From Motilibacter rhizosphaerae (GTDB taxonomy: Bacteria > Actinomycetota > Actinomycetes > Motilibacterales > Motilibacteraceae): a stretch of 64,000 nucleotides of DNA. Where the stretch lies: the NCBI RefSeq assembly GCF_004216915.1, contig NZ_SGXD01000005.1, positions 124,001 through 188,000 of the forward strand, given 5' to 3'. This document shows, piece after piece, positions 52,926 through 60,835 of the stretch (its first letter is position 1; every line of letters starts with the position of its first letter). A model generated the notes under the pieces. The model was given only the letters and a program-made list of their open reading frames with translations. It had not been told where the DNA came from and searched no databases. The position numbers were made by a program, and so were the translations under genes.

Positions 52926-55496
52926 TCACGGCGAGTCGAGCTCCGGCGACGCGGCGACCGCACCCACCGGCCCCACGAGCCCGGCGGCGGAGGTGCCCGC
53001 GGACTGCGTCGAGGTGCCCGGGAGCGCCGGCACGCCGGACGCCGGCTGCAGCCCCGCCACCTTCGGCAGCGGCGCGTACGTCGCGGTGTCCTTCGTGTCG
53101 ACCGGCATCCACGCGTCGATGTAGACGGCGAGCAGCGCCATGCTGGTCATCGCCGCGGCGTACTCCTCGCGGCCCGGGTAGGTGTCCTCGCCCGGCTCGT
53201 AGGTCTGCCCGGTGCCCTGCCGCGCCTGCAGCGCCAGCTCGCCGTCGAGGTGCTGGCCGAGGTACGTCCACGCCTGGTCGCGCTGCAGCGGGTCGCGGGT
53301 GGTCAGCAGGCGGAAGGCGTCGAGCGAGGCGAACTGCGCGCGGCGCAGCGTCCCCCAGCGCGTGCCCTCCGGGAAGAACACGCTCCCGTCCGGCTGGTAG
53401 ACGGTCGTCGGCGAGGACGTGCCGTCGGGCAGCGTGCGCGGGAACTGGTAGGTCGTCATGACGTCCCACTGGCGCTGCGCGCCGTAGGTCGCCGCCTCGG
53501 GCGCCGCCTTGCCCGCCAGTCGGGCGAACGCCGCGGCCCACCAGTCCTGCTGCACGGTCTCGAAGTAGTCCGGGTTGTGCACGCCCTGGTTGATGACGAC
53601 CCCGTCGGCGTCGGCGTTGGTGCCGCGCAGCCGCTGCGAGAGCGCCAGGCCGTTGACGACCTGCCCGGACGCCGCGTCACCGGGGGTCGCGAACGACGCG
53701 AGCTCGTAGTCGACGGCCTTGCGCCGCCACAGCCCCGCGCGCGGGTGCTGCGGCATCATCGCGACCGCCAGCTCCAGCTCGGCGGCGTTCCACGAGTCCT
53801 CCTCGGCCTTGGTGTCGCCGGGAGCGAGGTCCTGGCCCGCGAGGTCGAACTGGTAGGGCACGTCGAGGGTGAGCTGGTGGTCCGCCTCGGCGACGACCAT
53901 GGTGGCGGCGTACTCGCGCTCCTGCGGCGCGAGCTGGTCCCAGTCGAGCCAGGCGGCGAGCCCGGCGTACATCGCCCAGTGCGCCGTCTGCCAGCCGTAG
54001 CCCCAGCCGCCGGGCGTGAAGGCCGCGTGCTCGCAGGACAGCGTGCGGACGAGCCAGTCGACGTACTCCCGGCCGCGCTGCGGGTCGACGCCGAGCGCCG
54101 CGGTGTCCCACGTCTGCGTGGAGAGCCCGACGGCCAGCGAGGCGGCGCGCATGGCGGGAAGGCGGATGGCGTACTCGGTCTGCAGCGGGCCCCAGTAGCC
54201 GAGCAGGTCGGGGTACGGCCGCCGGACGATCGCCTGCGAGGTGTAGCCCGCGCCGGTGAAGAAGCGCTCGGCGTTCCCGACCGCGGCGCGGGCCTTGCCC
54301 TCGACGTCCTCGTCGGTCATCGGCTGGTGGGTGCCCCGCGGCGGGACGACGTAGCCGGCGTTGGCGTCGTGGCGCGCGGCCACGGTGCGCGCAGCGACGA
54401 ACGGGCAGGACTGCCCGTCGCTGGTCGGCGCGCGCCAGGGCAGCGGGGCGTCGCCGGCCGAGCGGACGACGACGCGGGTGCGCGTGGGCGGTCCGGCCAG
54501 CAGGTCGTCGCGCAGCAGCCACGAAGAGCCGCGCACGACGCCCACGGTGTCCTTGCCGTCGCCGTCCCAGTCGCCGGCGACCGGGCTGTCGCCGGCCGTG
54601 CCGAACGCGAGGCGCGGCGTGCCGGCCGGGATGCCGGGGAGCGCGGGGTCGACCGGGGCGGGGCTGGGCGAGGCCGATGCGCCGGGCGACGGGGACGCGC
54701 TGCCGCGAGGCGAGGTCGGGGCGGAGGGGGAGGAGCTGCTCGCGAGGCGCGCCACCGCGGCCCTGCTCGCGCTCGCGGACGGGCGCGGCGAGGGGGTCCC
54801 GCTCGGGGAGGGCGTCACGACCGGAGCGGGCTGCAGCACCGCTGCCCTGCCGCGGAAGAAGAACTCGGCGCCGCGGCGGACCCCGAGGTCCGTACGCCCG
54901 TCGCCGTCCCAGTCGCCGACCACCGGTACGTCGCCGGCGACGCCGAAGGCGAGGCGCTGGGTCGGGCCGAGGGTGCCGCCGGGGCGCAGCGTGCGGAGGT
55001 AGAACGTGCCGGCGCGGAAGACCCCCAGGTCCGTACGACCGTCGCCGTCCCAGTCGCCCACCACCGGCACGTCGCCCGCTGCGCCGAAGCCGCCCACGGT
55101 CATGGCGGGGGAGGGCAGCTTGCCGATGAGGACGTTCCACAGCGTCCAGGTCCCGCCGGCGAACAGCCCCGGCGTCTGCGCGCCGTCGCCGTCCCAGTCG
55201 CCGTAGACCGCGGTGGAGCCCGCGGGCACGGGGACGTGGACCGTGACGTCCCAGTGGCTGCCCGCGCGGCTGCCCACCTGCGCGACGAGGCCCGTCGCCG
55301 AGGCGTAGCCCGGGACCGACTGGACCCGGCCGACCTCGGGCGCCGGGGCGACGAGGCCCGGTCGCGCGGTCGTCGCGGCGGAGGCGGCGGGCGAGCCACC
55401 GAGCCCGGCGGCCGCGGCGGCGATGCCCACGCCGAGCGCGGCGGCGCGCGTGGCGAGGGGGACGCGGCGGGTGGACGAGGAGGAGCGGTGGGGCAC
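52926..55496 (-). CDS. large secreted protein: FG-GAP-type repeats plus an alpha/alpha-barrel-like domain
   Basis: The 856-residue product has a signal peptide (about 1-41, ending ASA-ATT). Four GDWDGDG repeats lie at about residues 99-112, 147-161, 194-208 and 308-322, which look like calcium-binding FG-GAP/VCBS blades. Between the third and fourth is a Pro/Ser-rich linker (about 224-282). The C-terminal 450 residues form a Trp/Tyr-rich, mostly helical domain (GGWGYGWQTAHWAMYAGLAA, TWDTAALGVDPQRGREYVDW) resembling six-hairpin polysaccharide lyase or glycosidase folds. I cannot name the substrate. The GTG start has GGGAGAG upstream. Confidence 0.8.
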   Translation of the reverse strand: MPHRSSSSTRRVPLATRAAALGVGIAAAAAGLGGSPAASAATTARPGLVAPAPEVGRVQSVPGYASATGLVAQVGSRAGSHWDVTVHVPVPAGSTAVYGDWDGDGAQTPGLFAGGTWTLWNVLIGKLPSPAMTVGGFGAAGDVPVVGDWDGDGRTDLGVFRAGTFYLRTLRPGGTLGPTQRLAFGVAGDVPVVGDWDGDGRTDLGVRRGAEFFFRGRAAVLQPAPVVTPSPSGTPSPRPSASASRAAVARLASSSSPSAPTSPRGSASPSPGASASPSPAPVDPALPGIPAGTPRLAFGTAGDSPVAGDWDGDGKDTVGVVRGSSWLLRDDLLAGPPTRTRVVVRSAGDAPLPWRAPTSDGQSCPFVAARTVAARHDANAGYVVPPRGTHQPMTDEDVEGKARAAVGNAERFFTGAGYTSQAIVRRPYPDLLGYWGPLQTEYAIRLPAMRAASLAVGLSTQTWDTAALGVDPQRGREYVDWLVRTLSCEHAAFTPGGWGYGWQTAHWAMYAGLAAWLDWDQLAPQEREYAATMVVAEADHQLTLDVPYQFDLAGQDLAPGDTKAEEDSWNAAELELAVAMMPQHPRAGLWRRKAVDYELASFATPGDAASGQVVNGLALSQRLRGTNADADGVVINQGVHNPDYFETVQQDWWAAAFARLAGKAAPEAATYGAQRQWDVMTTYQFPRTLPDGTSSPTTVYQPDGSVFFPEGTRWGTLRRAQFASLDAFRLLTTRDPLQRDQAWTYLGQHLDGELALQARQGTGQTYEPGEDTYPGREEYAAAMTSMALLAVYIDAWMPVDTKDTATYAPLPKVAGLQPASGVPALPGTSTQSAGTSAAGLVGPVGAVAASPELDSP

Positions 55497-55684
55497 GGGG
55501 TCTCTCCCGGAACGGCAGCGGTCGGGCGGCAGGACGTCCGAAGGCTACGCGGCGTGTCAGCCGTGACACGCCGTCGGCACCGTGTCGCGCCGGTGCACGG
55601 CGGGTGGACCCGGTATGTCCAGCGCACCACCGGTGACCTGCGCGGACGCCGCTCCCCGGCGCATCTGTGCAGGTCAGGTGGCTA

Positions 55685-55715
55685 TTGACAGCCCTTCCAG
55701 CGGGGGGACTACGGT
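55685..55715 (+). promoter_or_regulatory. orphan TTGACA promoter
   Basis: TTGACA (55685-55690) is a perfect -35. TACGGT (55710-55715) fits the -10 pattern with a long 19-base spacer; GACTAC (55707-55712) would give 16. No open reading frame starts near the predicted transcript, so it may drive a non-coding RNA or a long lnt leader. Confidence 0.45.
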
Positions 55716-56030
55716 CTGTCCAGTCCACCGCGAGCACGGAGCAGCACGCACCGGACGTGACCACCCGGGCCAGGGCACGGCTCCAGCATCGGCCGCCCTT
55801 CCGCGCCAGGTCCGGGCGCCGCTGTCACGTCGGGGGTGCAGGCTCCGTCGGGGCGGGGGGCGGGAAGACCGGCACCCAGTAGACAACGGTCGTCGGGCTC
55901 GTCGCCAGCGAGCCCCCGACCGGTCCGAAGGCGCGTCCGGCCGACCCGCCCCCCGCCCCGCGCGGTGGCACGACGCGGCCCGTCGACCCACCTGAGCGCG
56001 CGGTCGTCCTGCACCCCGCACCCCTCCGGC

Positions 56031-56036
56031 TACGCT
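56031..56036 (+). promoter_or_regulatory. probable -10 box of lnt
   Basis: TACGCT lies 30 bases before the lnt GTG. The short leader includes CGGAGGGAGGG. Confidence 0.45.
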
Positions 56037-56066
56037 GGCGGGAACGCATCCGGCGGAGGGAGGGCA

Positions 56067-57644
56067 GTGGTCGCGACCGCGGCTCCTCCTGCCGCGCCCG
56101 CCCCCGCTGCGGCCCGCCGCTCGCCCGGCCTGGCCCCCCGCCTGCTGCTCGCGGTCCTCTCCGGCGTCGCCGGGATGCTGGCGTTCCCGCCGTACTCCCT
56201 CGAGGCGCTCGCCCCCGTCTCCGTCGCGCTGCTCGCGCTCGCCGTCCGCGGGCTCGGGCTGCGCCGCGCCGCCCTCGTCGGGCTCGTCGGCGGCGCGGCG
56301 TTCTTCGGCCCGCTGCTCCACTGGACCGGGATCTACGTCGGGCCGGTGCCCTGGCTCGCGCTCGCCGCCAGCCAGGCGGCCTGGTACGCCGGGCTCGGCG
56401 TCGCCCTCGCCCTCGTCGCGCGGCTGCCGTGGCCCCTGTGGGTGCTCGGGACGGCGACCTCGTGGACGCTGCAGGAGGCGCTGCGCGGCCGGCTGCCCTA
56501 CGGCGGCTTCCCCTGGGGGCGGCTCGGCTTCGCGCTCGCCGACACGCCGTACGCCCACCTCGCCCGCACCGGCGGCGTCCCGCTGGTCTCCGCGGCGGCG
56601 GCGCTGACCGGGGGAGGGCTCGCCGCGGTGGCCGTGCTGCTCGCGCGTCGCCCCCGCGCGGCCACCGCCGCGCTCCTCGCGGGGCTCGTCCCCGTCCTCG
56701 GCCCGCTCGCCGTGCCCTTCGCCCAGCCGCACGGCCGCACGGTCCAGGTGGCGCTGGTGCAGGGCGACGTGCCGCGGATGGGGCTCGACTTCAACGCCCA
56801 GCGGGCCGCGGTGCTCGACAACCACGCGCAGCGCACCCACGAGCTCGCCGCCCGCGTGCGCAGCGGCGCGGCACCGAAGCCCGACCTCGTGCTGTGGCCG
56901 GAGAACAGCTCCGACCTCGACCCCTTCAGCGACCCGCAGGCCTACGCCACGATCGCCGCAGCGGTGGACGACATCGGCGTGCCCGTGCTGGTCGGCGCGG
57001 TGGTCGACGGGCCGGGCCGCGACGTCTCCAACACGGGGATCGTCTGGCTGCCGGGCAGCGGCCCGGTGAGCGGGCCTCACGGGCAGTACGTCAAGCGCCA
57101 CCCCGTGCCGTTCGCCGAGTACATCCCGATGCGCCGCGTGGCCCGGTTGTTCTCCTCGGACGTCGACCGCGTCGCGCGCGACTTCGCGCACGGCAAGACC
57201 ATCGGAGCGCTCGACCTGCCCGTCGGGGGCGGCACGGTCCGCATCGGCGACGTCATCTGCTTCGAGATCGGCTACGACGGACTGGTCCGCGACGCGGTCC
57301 GGGCCGGGGGCTCCGTCGTCGTCACGCAGACCAACAACGCGACGTTCGGGCGAACGCCGCAGACGGTCCAGCAGCTGCAGATGTCGCGGTTGCGCGCGCA
57401 GGAGAGCGGGCGCGCGGCCCTCGTCGTCGCGACCTCCGGCGTCAGCGCGGTGATCGCGCCCGACGGCACGGTGGAGCAGCGCACGGCGTTGTTCACCCCG
57501 GACGTGCTCGAGGCGCGGGTGCGGCTGGCGAGGGCGGGTGAGCAGACTCTCGCGATCCGTTGGGGGGTCGCGCCGGAGGTGGCCCTTAGCCTCGTCGCGG
57601 CCGTCCTCGTCCTGGTCGGGGCGCGCCGGGAGGAGGAGCAGTGA
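56067..57644 (+). CDS. lnt: apolipoprotein N-acyltransferase
   Basis: Lnt adds the third acyl chain to the N-terminal Cys of lipoproteins on the outer face of the membrane. The 525-residue product has six or seven N-terminal membrane segments (to about residue 215), a nitrilase-like domain and a final helix. The catalytic triad is visible as Glu in LVLWPENSSDLDPF, Lys in QYVKRHPVPFAEYIPMR and Cys in GDVICFEIGYDGLV. The GH3 lipoprotein in this window is a possible substrate. CGGAGGGAGGG precedes the GTG. Its stop overlaps the ppm start. Confidence 0.94.
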   Translation: MVATAAPPAAPAPAAARRSPGLAPRLLLAVLSGVAGMLAFPPYSLEALAPVSVALLALAVRGLGLRRAALVGLVGGAAFFGPLLHWTGIYVGPVPWLALAASQAAWYAGLGVALALVARLPWPLWVLGTATSWTLQEALRGRLPYGGFPWGRLGFALADTPYAHLARTGGVPLVSAAAALTGGGLAAVAVLLARRPRAATAALLAGLVPVLGPLAVPFAQPHGRTVQVALVQGDVPRMGLDFNAQRAAVLDNHAQRTHELAARVRSGAAPKPDLVLWPENSSDLDPFSDPQAYATIAAAVDDIGVPVLVGAVVDGPGRDVSNTGIVWLPGSGPVSGPHGQYVKRHPVPFAEYIPMRRVARLFSSDVDRVARDFAHGKTIGALDLPVGGGTVRIGDVICFEIGYDGLVRDAVRAGGSVVVTQTNNATFGRTPQTVQQLQMSRLRAQESGRAALVVATSGVSAVIAPDGTVEQRTALFTPDVLEARVRLARAGEQTLAIRWGVAPEVALSLVAAVLVLVGARREEEQ

Positions 57645-58411
57645 CCCACGCGCTCGGACGCGTGCTGGTGGTGGTGCCGACCTACGACGAGGCCGAGAAC
57701 ATCGAGCCGGTGGTGAGCCGGCTGCTCGCCGCCGTGCCCGACGCCGAGGCCCTCGTGGTCGACGACGCCAGCCCCGACGGCACGGGGGAGATCGCCGACC
57801 GGATGGCCGCGGCGGACCCGCGGGTCTCGGTGCTGCACCGCACCGGCAAGGAGGGACTGGGGGCGGCGTACCTCGCCGGCTTCTCCTGGGCCCTCGAGCA
57901 CGGCTACGACGTCGTCGTCGAGATGGACGCCGACGGCAGCCACCCCCCGGAGCAGCTGCCGGACCTGCTGCAGGCCTTGGCCGATGCGGACCTCGTGCTG
58001 GGCTCGCGGTGGGTCCAGGGCGGCCGGGTCGTCAACTGGCCGCGGACCCGCGAGGTGCTCAGCCGCGGCGGCAACCTCTACACCCGGCTGGCGCTCGGCC
58101 TGCCGCTGCGCGACGCGACGGGCGGCTACCGGGCCTTCCGCGCCGGGACGCTGCGGACGCTCCACCTCGGCGAGGTCGCGTCGCAGGGCTACTGCTTCCA
58201 GGTCGACCTCGCCTGGCGCGCCGTGCGCGCCGGGCTGCGGGTCGCGGAGGTCCCCATCACGTTCACCGAGCGTGAGCGGGGCAGCTCGAAGATGAGCCGG
58301 TCGATCGTGCTCGAGGCGCTGTGGCGGGTCACGCTGTGGGGGGCCGCCGACCTCCCGCGGCGGCTGCTCCGCGCGGCCCGGCGCCCGCGGGCGGGACGGG
58401 CGACCGCCTGA
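57641..58411 (+). CDS. ppm: polyprenol monophosphomannose synthase
   Basis: The enzyme transfers mannose from GDP-mannose to polyprenyl phosphate, the donor for mannosylation outside the membrane. The 256-residue GT2 product has VVVPTYDEAENIEPVVSRLL, ALVVDDASPDGTGEIADRM, VVVEMDADGSHPPEQLPDLL (DAD metal site), VLGSRWVQGGRVVNWP, and FTERERGSSKMSRSI. Mycobacteria often have Ppm1 with an Lnt-like domain fused; here the two are separate genes joined by a GTGA overlap. No membrane helix is obvious, so it probably works with Lnt or a membrane partner. Confidence 0.93.
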   Translation: MTHALGRVLVVVPTYDEAENIEPVVSRLLAAVPDAEALVVDDASPDGTGEIADRMAAADPRVSVLHRTGKEGLGAAYLAGFSWALEHGYDVVVEMDADGSHPPEQLPDLLQALADADLVLGSRWVQGGRVVNWPRTREVLSRGGNLYTRLALGLPLRDATGGYRAFRAGTLRTLHLGEVASQGYCFQVDLAWRAVRAGLRVAEVPITFTERERGSSKMSRSIVLEALWRVTLWGAADLPRRLLRAARRPRAGRATA

Positions 58412-58932
58412 TGCCGCTGCTGCTGGTCGTCGTCTTCCTCGTCGTCCCGATCGCCGAGATCGCGGTCATCATCCGCGTCGGCGAGGCCATCGGCGGCTGG
58501 CAGACCTTCGGGCTGCTCGTGCTGGAGAGCCTGCTCGGCGGCTGGATCGTCAAGCGGGAGGGCCGCCGGGCGTGGCGCGAGCTGCGCGCCTCGCTGGCCC
58601 GCGGCGGGCTGCCCACCACGGAGCTGCTGGACGCGGCGCTCGTCCTCATCGGCGGGACGCTGCTGCTGACGCCGGGGTTCCTCACCGACGTCGTCGGGTT
58701 CTTCCTCGTGCTCCCGCCGACGCGGCCGCTCGCCCGGCGGCTGGCCATGCGCACGATCACGCGGCGAGTCGCGCGGCGCGCGGAGCGGACCGTGGCCGGC
58801 TGGGGACGGCCGGGCGCGCCGCGCGACGGGCGCGTCGTGCCGGGCGACGTCATCGAGGGGCAGGTCGTCGAGGGGCACGTGGTCGACGACTCCCGCGACG
58901 GGCGGGACGGCGGCCGGGGCCGGACGCGCTGA
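58411..58932 (+). CDS. FxsA family membrane protein
   Basis: The 173-residue product has an N-terminal helix (LLLVVVFLVVPIAEIAVIIR), GGWQTFGLLVLESLLGGWIV and a third helix with LLTPGFLTDVVGFFLVLPP, all standard for FxsA. The cytoplasmic tail is long and polar. E. coli FxsA suppresses phage T7 exclusion by F, but the native function is unknown. ATG overlaps the ppm stop (TGATG), so it is the last gene of lnt-ppm-fxsA, followed by a hairpin. Confidence 0.93.
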   Translation: MPLLLVVVFLVVPIAEIAVIIRVGEAIGGWQTFGLLVLESLLGGWIVKREGRRAWRELRASLARGGLPTTELLDAALVLIGGTLLLTPGFLTDVVGFFLVLPPTRPLARRLAMRTITRRVARRAERTVAGWGRPGAPRDGRVVPGDVIEGQVVEGHVVDDSRDGRDGGRGRTR

Positions 58933-58961
58933 GGCCCCCGGCAGCAGTGCTGCCAGGGGCC
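58933..58961. terminator. terminator hairpin after the lnt-ppm-fxsA operon
   Basis: GGCCCC (58933-58938) and GGGGCC (58956-58961) enclose GGCAG/CTGCC with a 5-nt loop and one mismatch each side. It begins directly after the fxsA stop and may also serve the convergent rbpA gene. Confidence 0.65.
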
Positions 58962-58992
58962 CCGTGTCCGTGCCGGTGCTCGCGTGCCCGCG

Positions 58993-59349
58993 CTAGGCGG
59001 ACTTGCGCGCCGTCTCCCCGCGCGAGGCGCGGAGGAGGGCGAGCCGCTCCTCCAGGAGCTCCTCGAGCTCCGGGATCGAGCGCCGCTCGAGCAGCATGTC
59101 CCAGTGGGTGCGCGGCGGCTTCGTCTTCTTCGGCTCGGGCCGCTCCGCGTCGGAGCGCAGCGCCTCCGCCCCGCACACCCGGCACTCCCACACGAGCGGG
59201 ACGTCGGCCTCGACCGACATCGGGACGGTGGTGCGGTGACCGTTGCTGCAGTCGTAGGAGATGTCCTGGCGGGGTGCCCGGTCGACACCCTCGTCCGTCT
59301 CGTAGCTCTGCGCCCCCAGTCGGGAGCCACGCAGTGCGCGCTCAGCCAT
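58993..59349 (-). CDS. rbpA: RNA polymerase-binding protein RbpA
   Basis: RbpA binds RNA polymerase and principal sigma factors and stabilises open promoter complexes. The 118-residue product has the N-terminal tail MAERALRGSRLGAQSYETDE, a zinc-binding core domain (YDCSNGHRTT, then VWECRVCGAEA with the Cys residues), a basic linker PKKTKPPRTHWDML and the sigma-interaction helix RRSIPELEELLEERLALLRA. GAAGGAGG precedes the ATG. A SigR-type promoter match lies upstream, as known for Streptomyces rbpA. Confidence 0.97.
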   Translation of the reverse strand: MAERALRGSRLGAQSYETDEGVDRAPRQDISYDCSNGHRTTVPMSVEADVPLVWECRVCGAEALRSDAERPEPKKTKPPRTHWDMLLERRSIPELEELLEERLALLRASRGETARKSA

Positions 59350-59375
59350 GAGAGCCTCCTTCCATCGTCATGCCC

Positions 59376-59401
59376 AACGCCCGGGACGCCGTACGGATTC
59401 C
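59376..59401 (-). promoter_or_regulatory. SigR-type promoter of rbpA
   Basis: Read on the minus strand: GGAAT (59401-59397), 18 bases, GTT (59378-59376), an exact match to the GGAAT-N18-GTT consensus of SigR/SigH-type stress sigma factors. The ATG of rbpA is 26 bases beyond the GTT. Confidence 0.7.
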
Positions 59402-59472
59402 CGGCGCCGGCGCGGAGGGAGCCCTCGCAGGATCCCCGGCCGGGGGCTCCCTCATGCGTCGTCCGGGGTTCG

Positions 59473-60654
59473 TCACCGGGGCAGGGCCGGACGGGTGCGG
59501 GGGAGCAGCGAGCCGCGCAGGGTGGCGGCGCGCAGCGGCCCGGGGAGCGCGGCGAGGGTCGCGCCCATGGCGGACACCACCCGCCACGGCGGGGCCAGCG
59601 GGTCGAGGTACGCGCGCCACAGCGGGTCGGGCAGGTCGAGGAACGCCGCGAAGAAGGCGTCGCAGCCCGCGCGGTCGAGCGGCAGCAGGACCTCGAGCCC
59701 GCGGTCGAGCAGGGCACCGGTGGCGCGGCGCGAGGGGGAGCGGACCGCGCGGGACGCGGCCGCGGCTCGGCGAGCGGCGAGGGGCGTCCCGAGCGCCCGC
59801 ACCACCGCGTCGGCGAGGCCGGGTGCCGCGCGCAGGGCGGTCGAGACGCTGTAGCCCGTCGCCGGGTGGACGAGCCCGGCAGCCGCGCCGAACGGGACCC
59901 CGGGCCCCTCCGACCAGGGCCGCGGCCCCAGCGGGATCGCCACGCGCTCGGGCTCGCCGCAGCGGACGGCCCCGGCGTCGCGCAGCAGCAGGGCGAGCTC
60001 CTCGGCCAGCACGCGCAGGTCGACGGGCGGGTCCGCGGCCAGCGAGGTGAGCTCCACGAGGGCCCGGCCGCCGCCCAGGTCGAGGGCGTACAGGAAGACC
60101 GGGGTGTCGCCGCGCGGCGACACCCAGTCCATGAACACCGCGCCTCCCGGCGGCACGAGCGCCTCCGCCCCCGACACGACCTCGCCCCAGGCGCGCTGCT
60201 GGGCGCGCCCGCGGCCGGTCGCCCCCGTCGCGACGACGACGGTGCCGGCGGGGACGCGCTCGGTCCGGCCGTCGCGGCGCACCACCGCGTACGCCGTGGT
60301 GCCCTCCGCCTCGACCCCCTCCAGCCGGCCCGGCTGGCGGGTCACGGCGGGCGGGGCGAGCGCGTCCTGCAGGCGGGCGTTGTCCAGCCGTGCGTACGCC
60401 GGGGCGAGCACCCGCGTGCCGCGCGCCCGGGTGCGCACGAGCGGGGCCGCGTAGCGCGTGGCGAGCGCCGCGGGGTCGGGAAGCCCGAGCCCGTGGGCGG
60501 CCTCGACCAGCTCGTCCCACCACAGGCAGTACGTCGGCCGCCACGGCGTCCCGTCGCTGAGGTGGAGCACCCGCAGTCCGCGCGAGGCGCACGCCGCGGC
60601 GGCGGCCGTGCCCGCGGGGCCGCCGCCGGCGACGACCACGTCCCACGCGCGCAT
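59473..60654 (-). CDS. lycopene cyclase-like FAD/NAD(P)-binding oxidoreductase
   Basis: The 393-residue product has an N-terminal Rossmann GGGPAGTAAAAACASRGLRV. YCLWWDELVEAAHGLGLP, ALVELTSLAADPPVDLRVLA and FGAAAGLVHPATGYSVSTAL are features of CrtY/CrtL-type lycopene beta-cyclases. The HPATGYSVS segment is characteristic. It would act on a carotenoid end group, but no other carotenoid genes are in the window, so related substrates such as menaquinone-like molecules are possible. I chose the ATG at 60654 opening the dinucleotide fold; upstream in-frame sequence is Arg/Pro-rich and unlikely to be coding. Confidence 0.8.
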   Translation of the reverse strand: MRAWDVVVAGGGPAGTAAAAACASRGLRVLHLSDGTPWRPTYCLWWDELVEAAHGLGLPDPAALATRYAAPLVRTRARGTRVLAPAYARLDNARLQDALAPPAVTRQPGRLEGVEAEGTTAYAVVRRDGRTERVPAGTVVVATGATGRGRAQQRAWGEVVSGAEALVPPGGAVFMDWVSPRGDTPVFLYALDLGGGRALVELTSLAADPPVDLRVLAEELALLLRDAGAVRCGEPERVAIPLGPRPWSEGPGVPFGAAAGLVHPATGYSVSTALRAAPGLADAVVRALGTPLAARRAAAASRAVRSPSRRATGALLDRGLEVLLPLDRAGCDAFFAAFLDLPDPLWRAYLDPLAPPWRVVSAMGATLAALPGPLRAATLRGSLLPRTRPALPR

Positions 60655-60795
60655 GCGGGCTAGCCGACCATGCCCGGTCGGCCGGCGCCACACCAGGGGG
60701 AGGAGGTGGGGCTGGTCCCGAGGAGATGTGCTGCTGCCCGCGAGCGGTTCGTGCGTCTGGTGTCGACTGCGCTTCCGGATCCCTCGTCCACGGGC

Positions 60796-60801
60796 TAGGT
60801 T
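60796..60801 (+). promoter_or_regulatory. probable -10 box of the dehydrogenase pair
   Basis: TAGGTT lies 40 bases before the GTG at 60836, and GGAAGG follows as ribosome site. Confidence 0.35.
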
Positions 60802-60835
60802 GCTGCTCGTCCCGTCGTCGTCGGAAGGTGCAGTC

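Larger units (their letters stand above)
55497..56066 (+). other. 570-bp intergenic region with an orphan promoter
   Basis: No convincing protein gene lies here. It holds an 8-bp inverted repeat TGACCTGC/GCAGGTCA (55634-55641 and 55669-55676), a consensus-like promoter at 55685-55715, a long GC-rich stretch without clear coding signal, and the lnt -10 box near 56031. The promoter is over 350 bases from lnt, which has its own. Confidence 0.6.

Noticed and set aside
55667-56049. Small genes in the 570-bp gap
   Set aside because: Frames on both strands are Arg/Pro/Gly-rich, lack ribosome sites and show no recognisable protein features.
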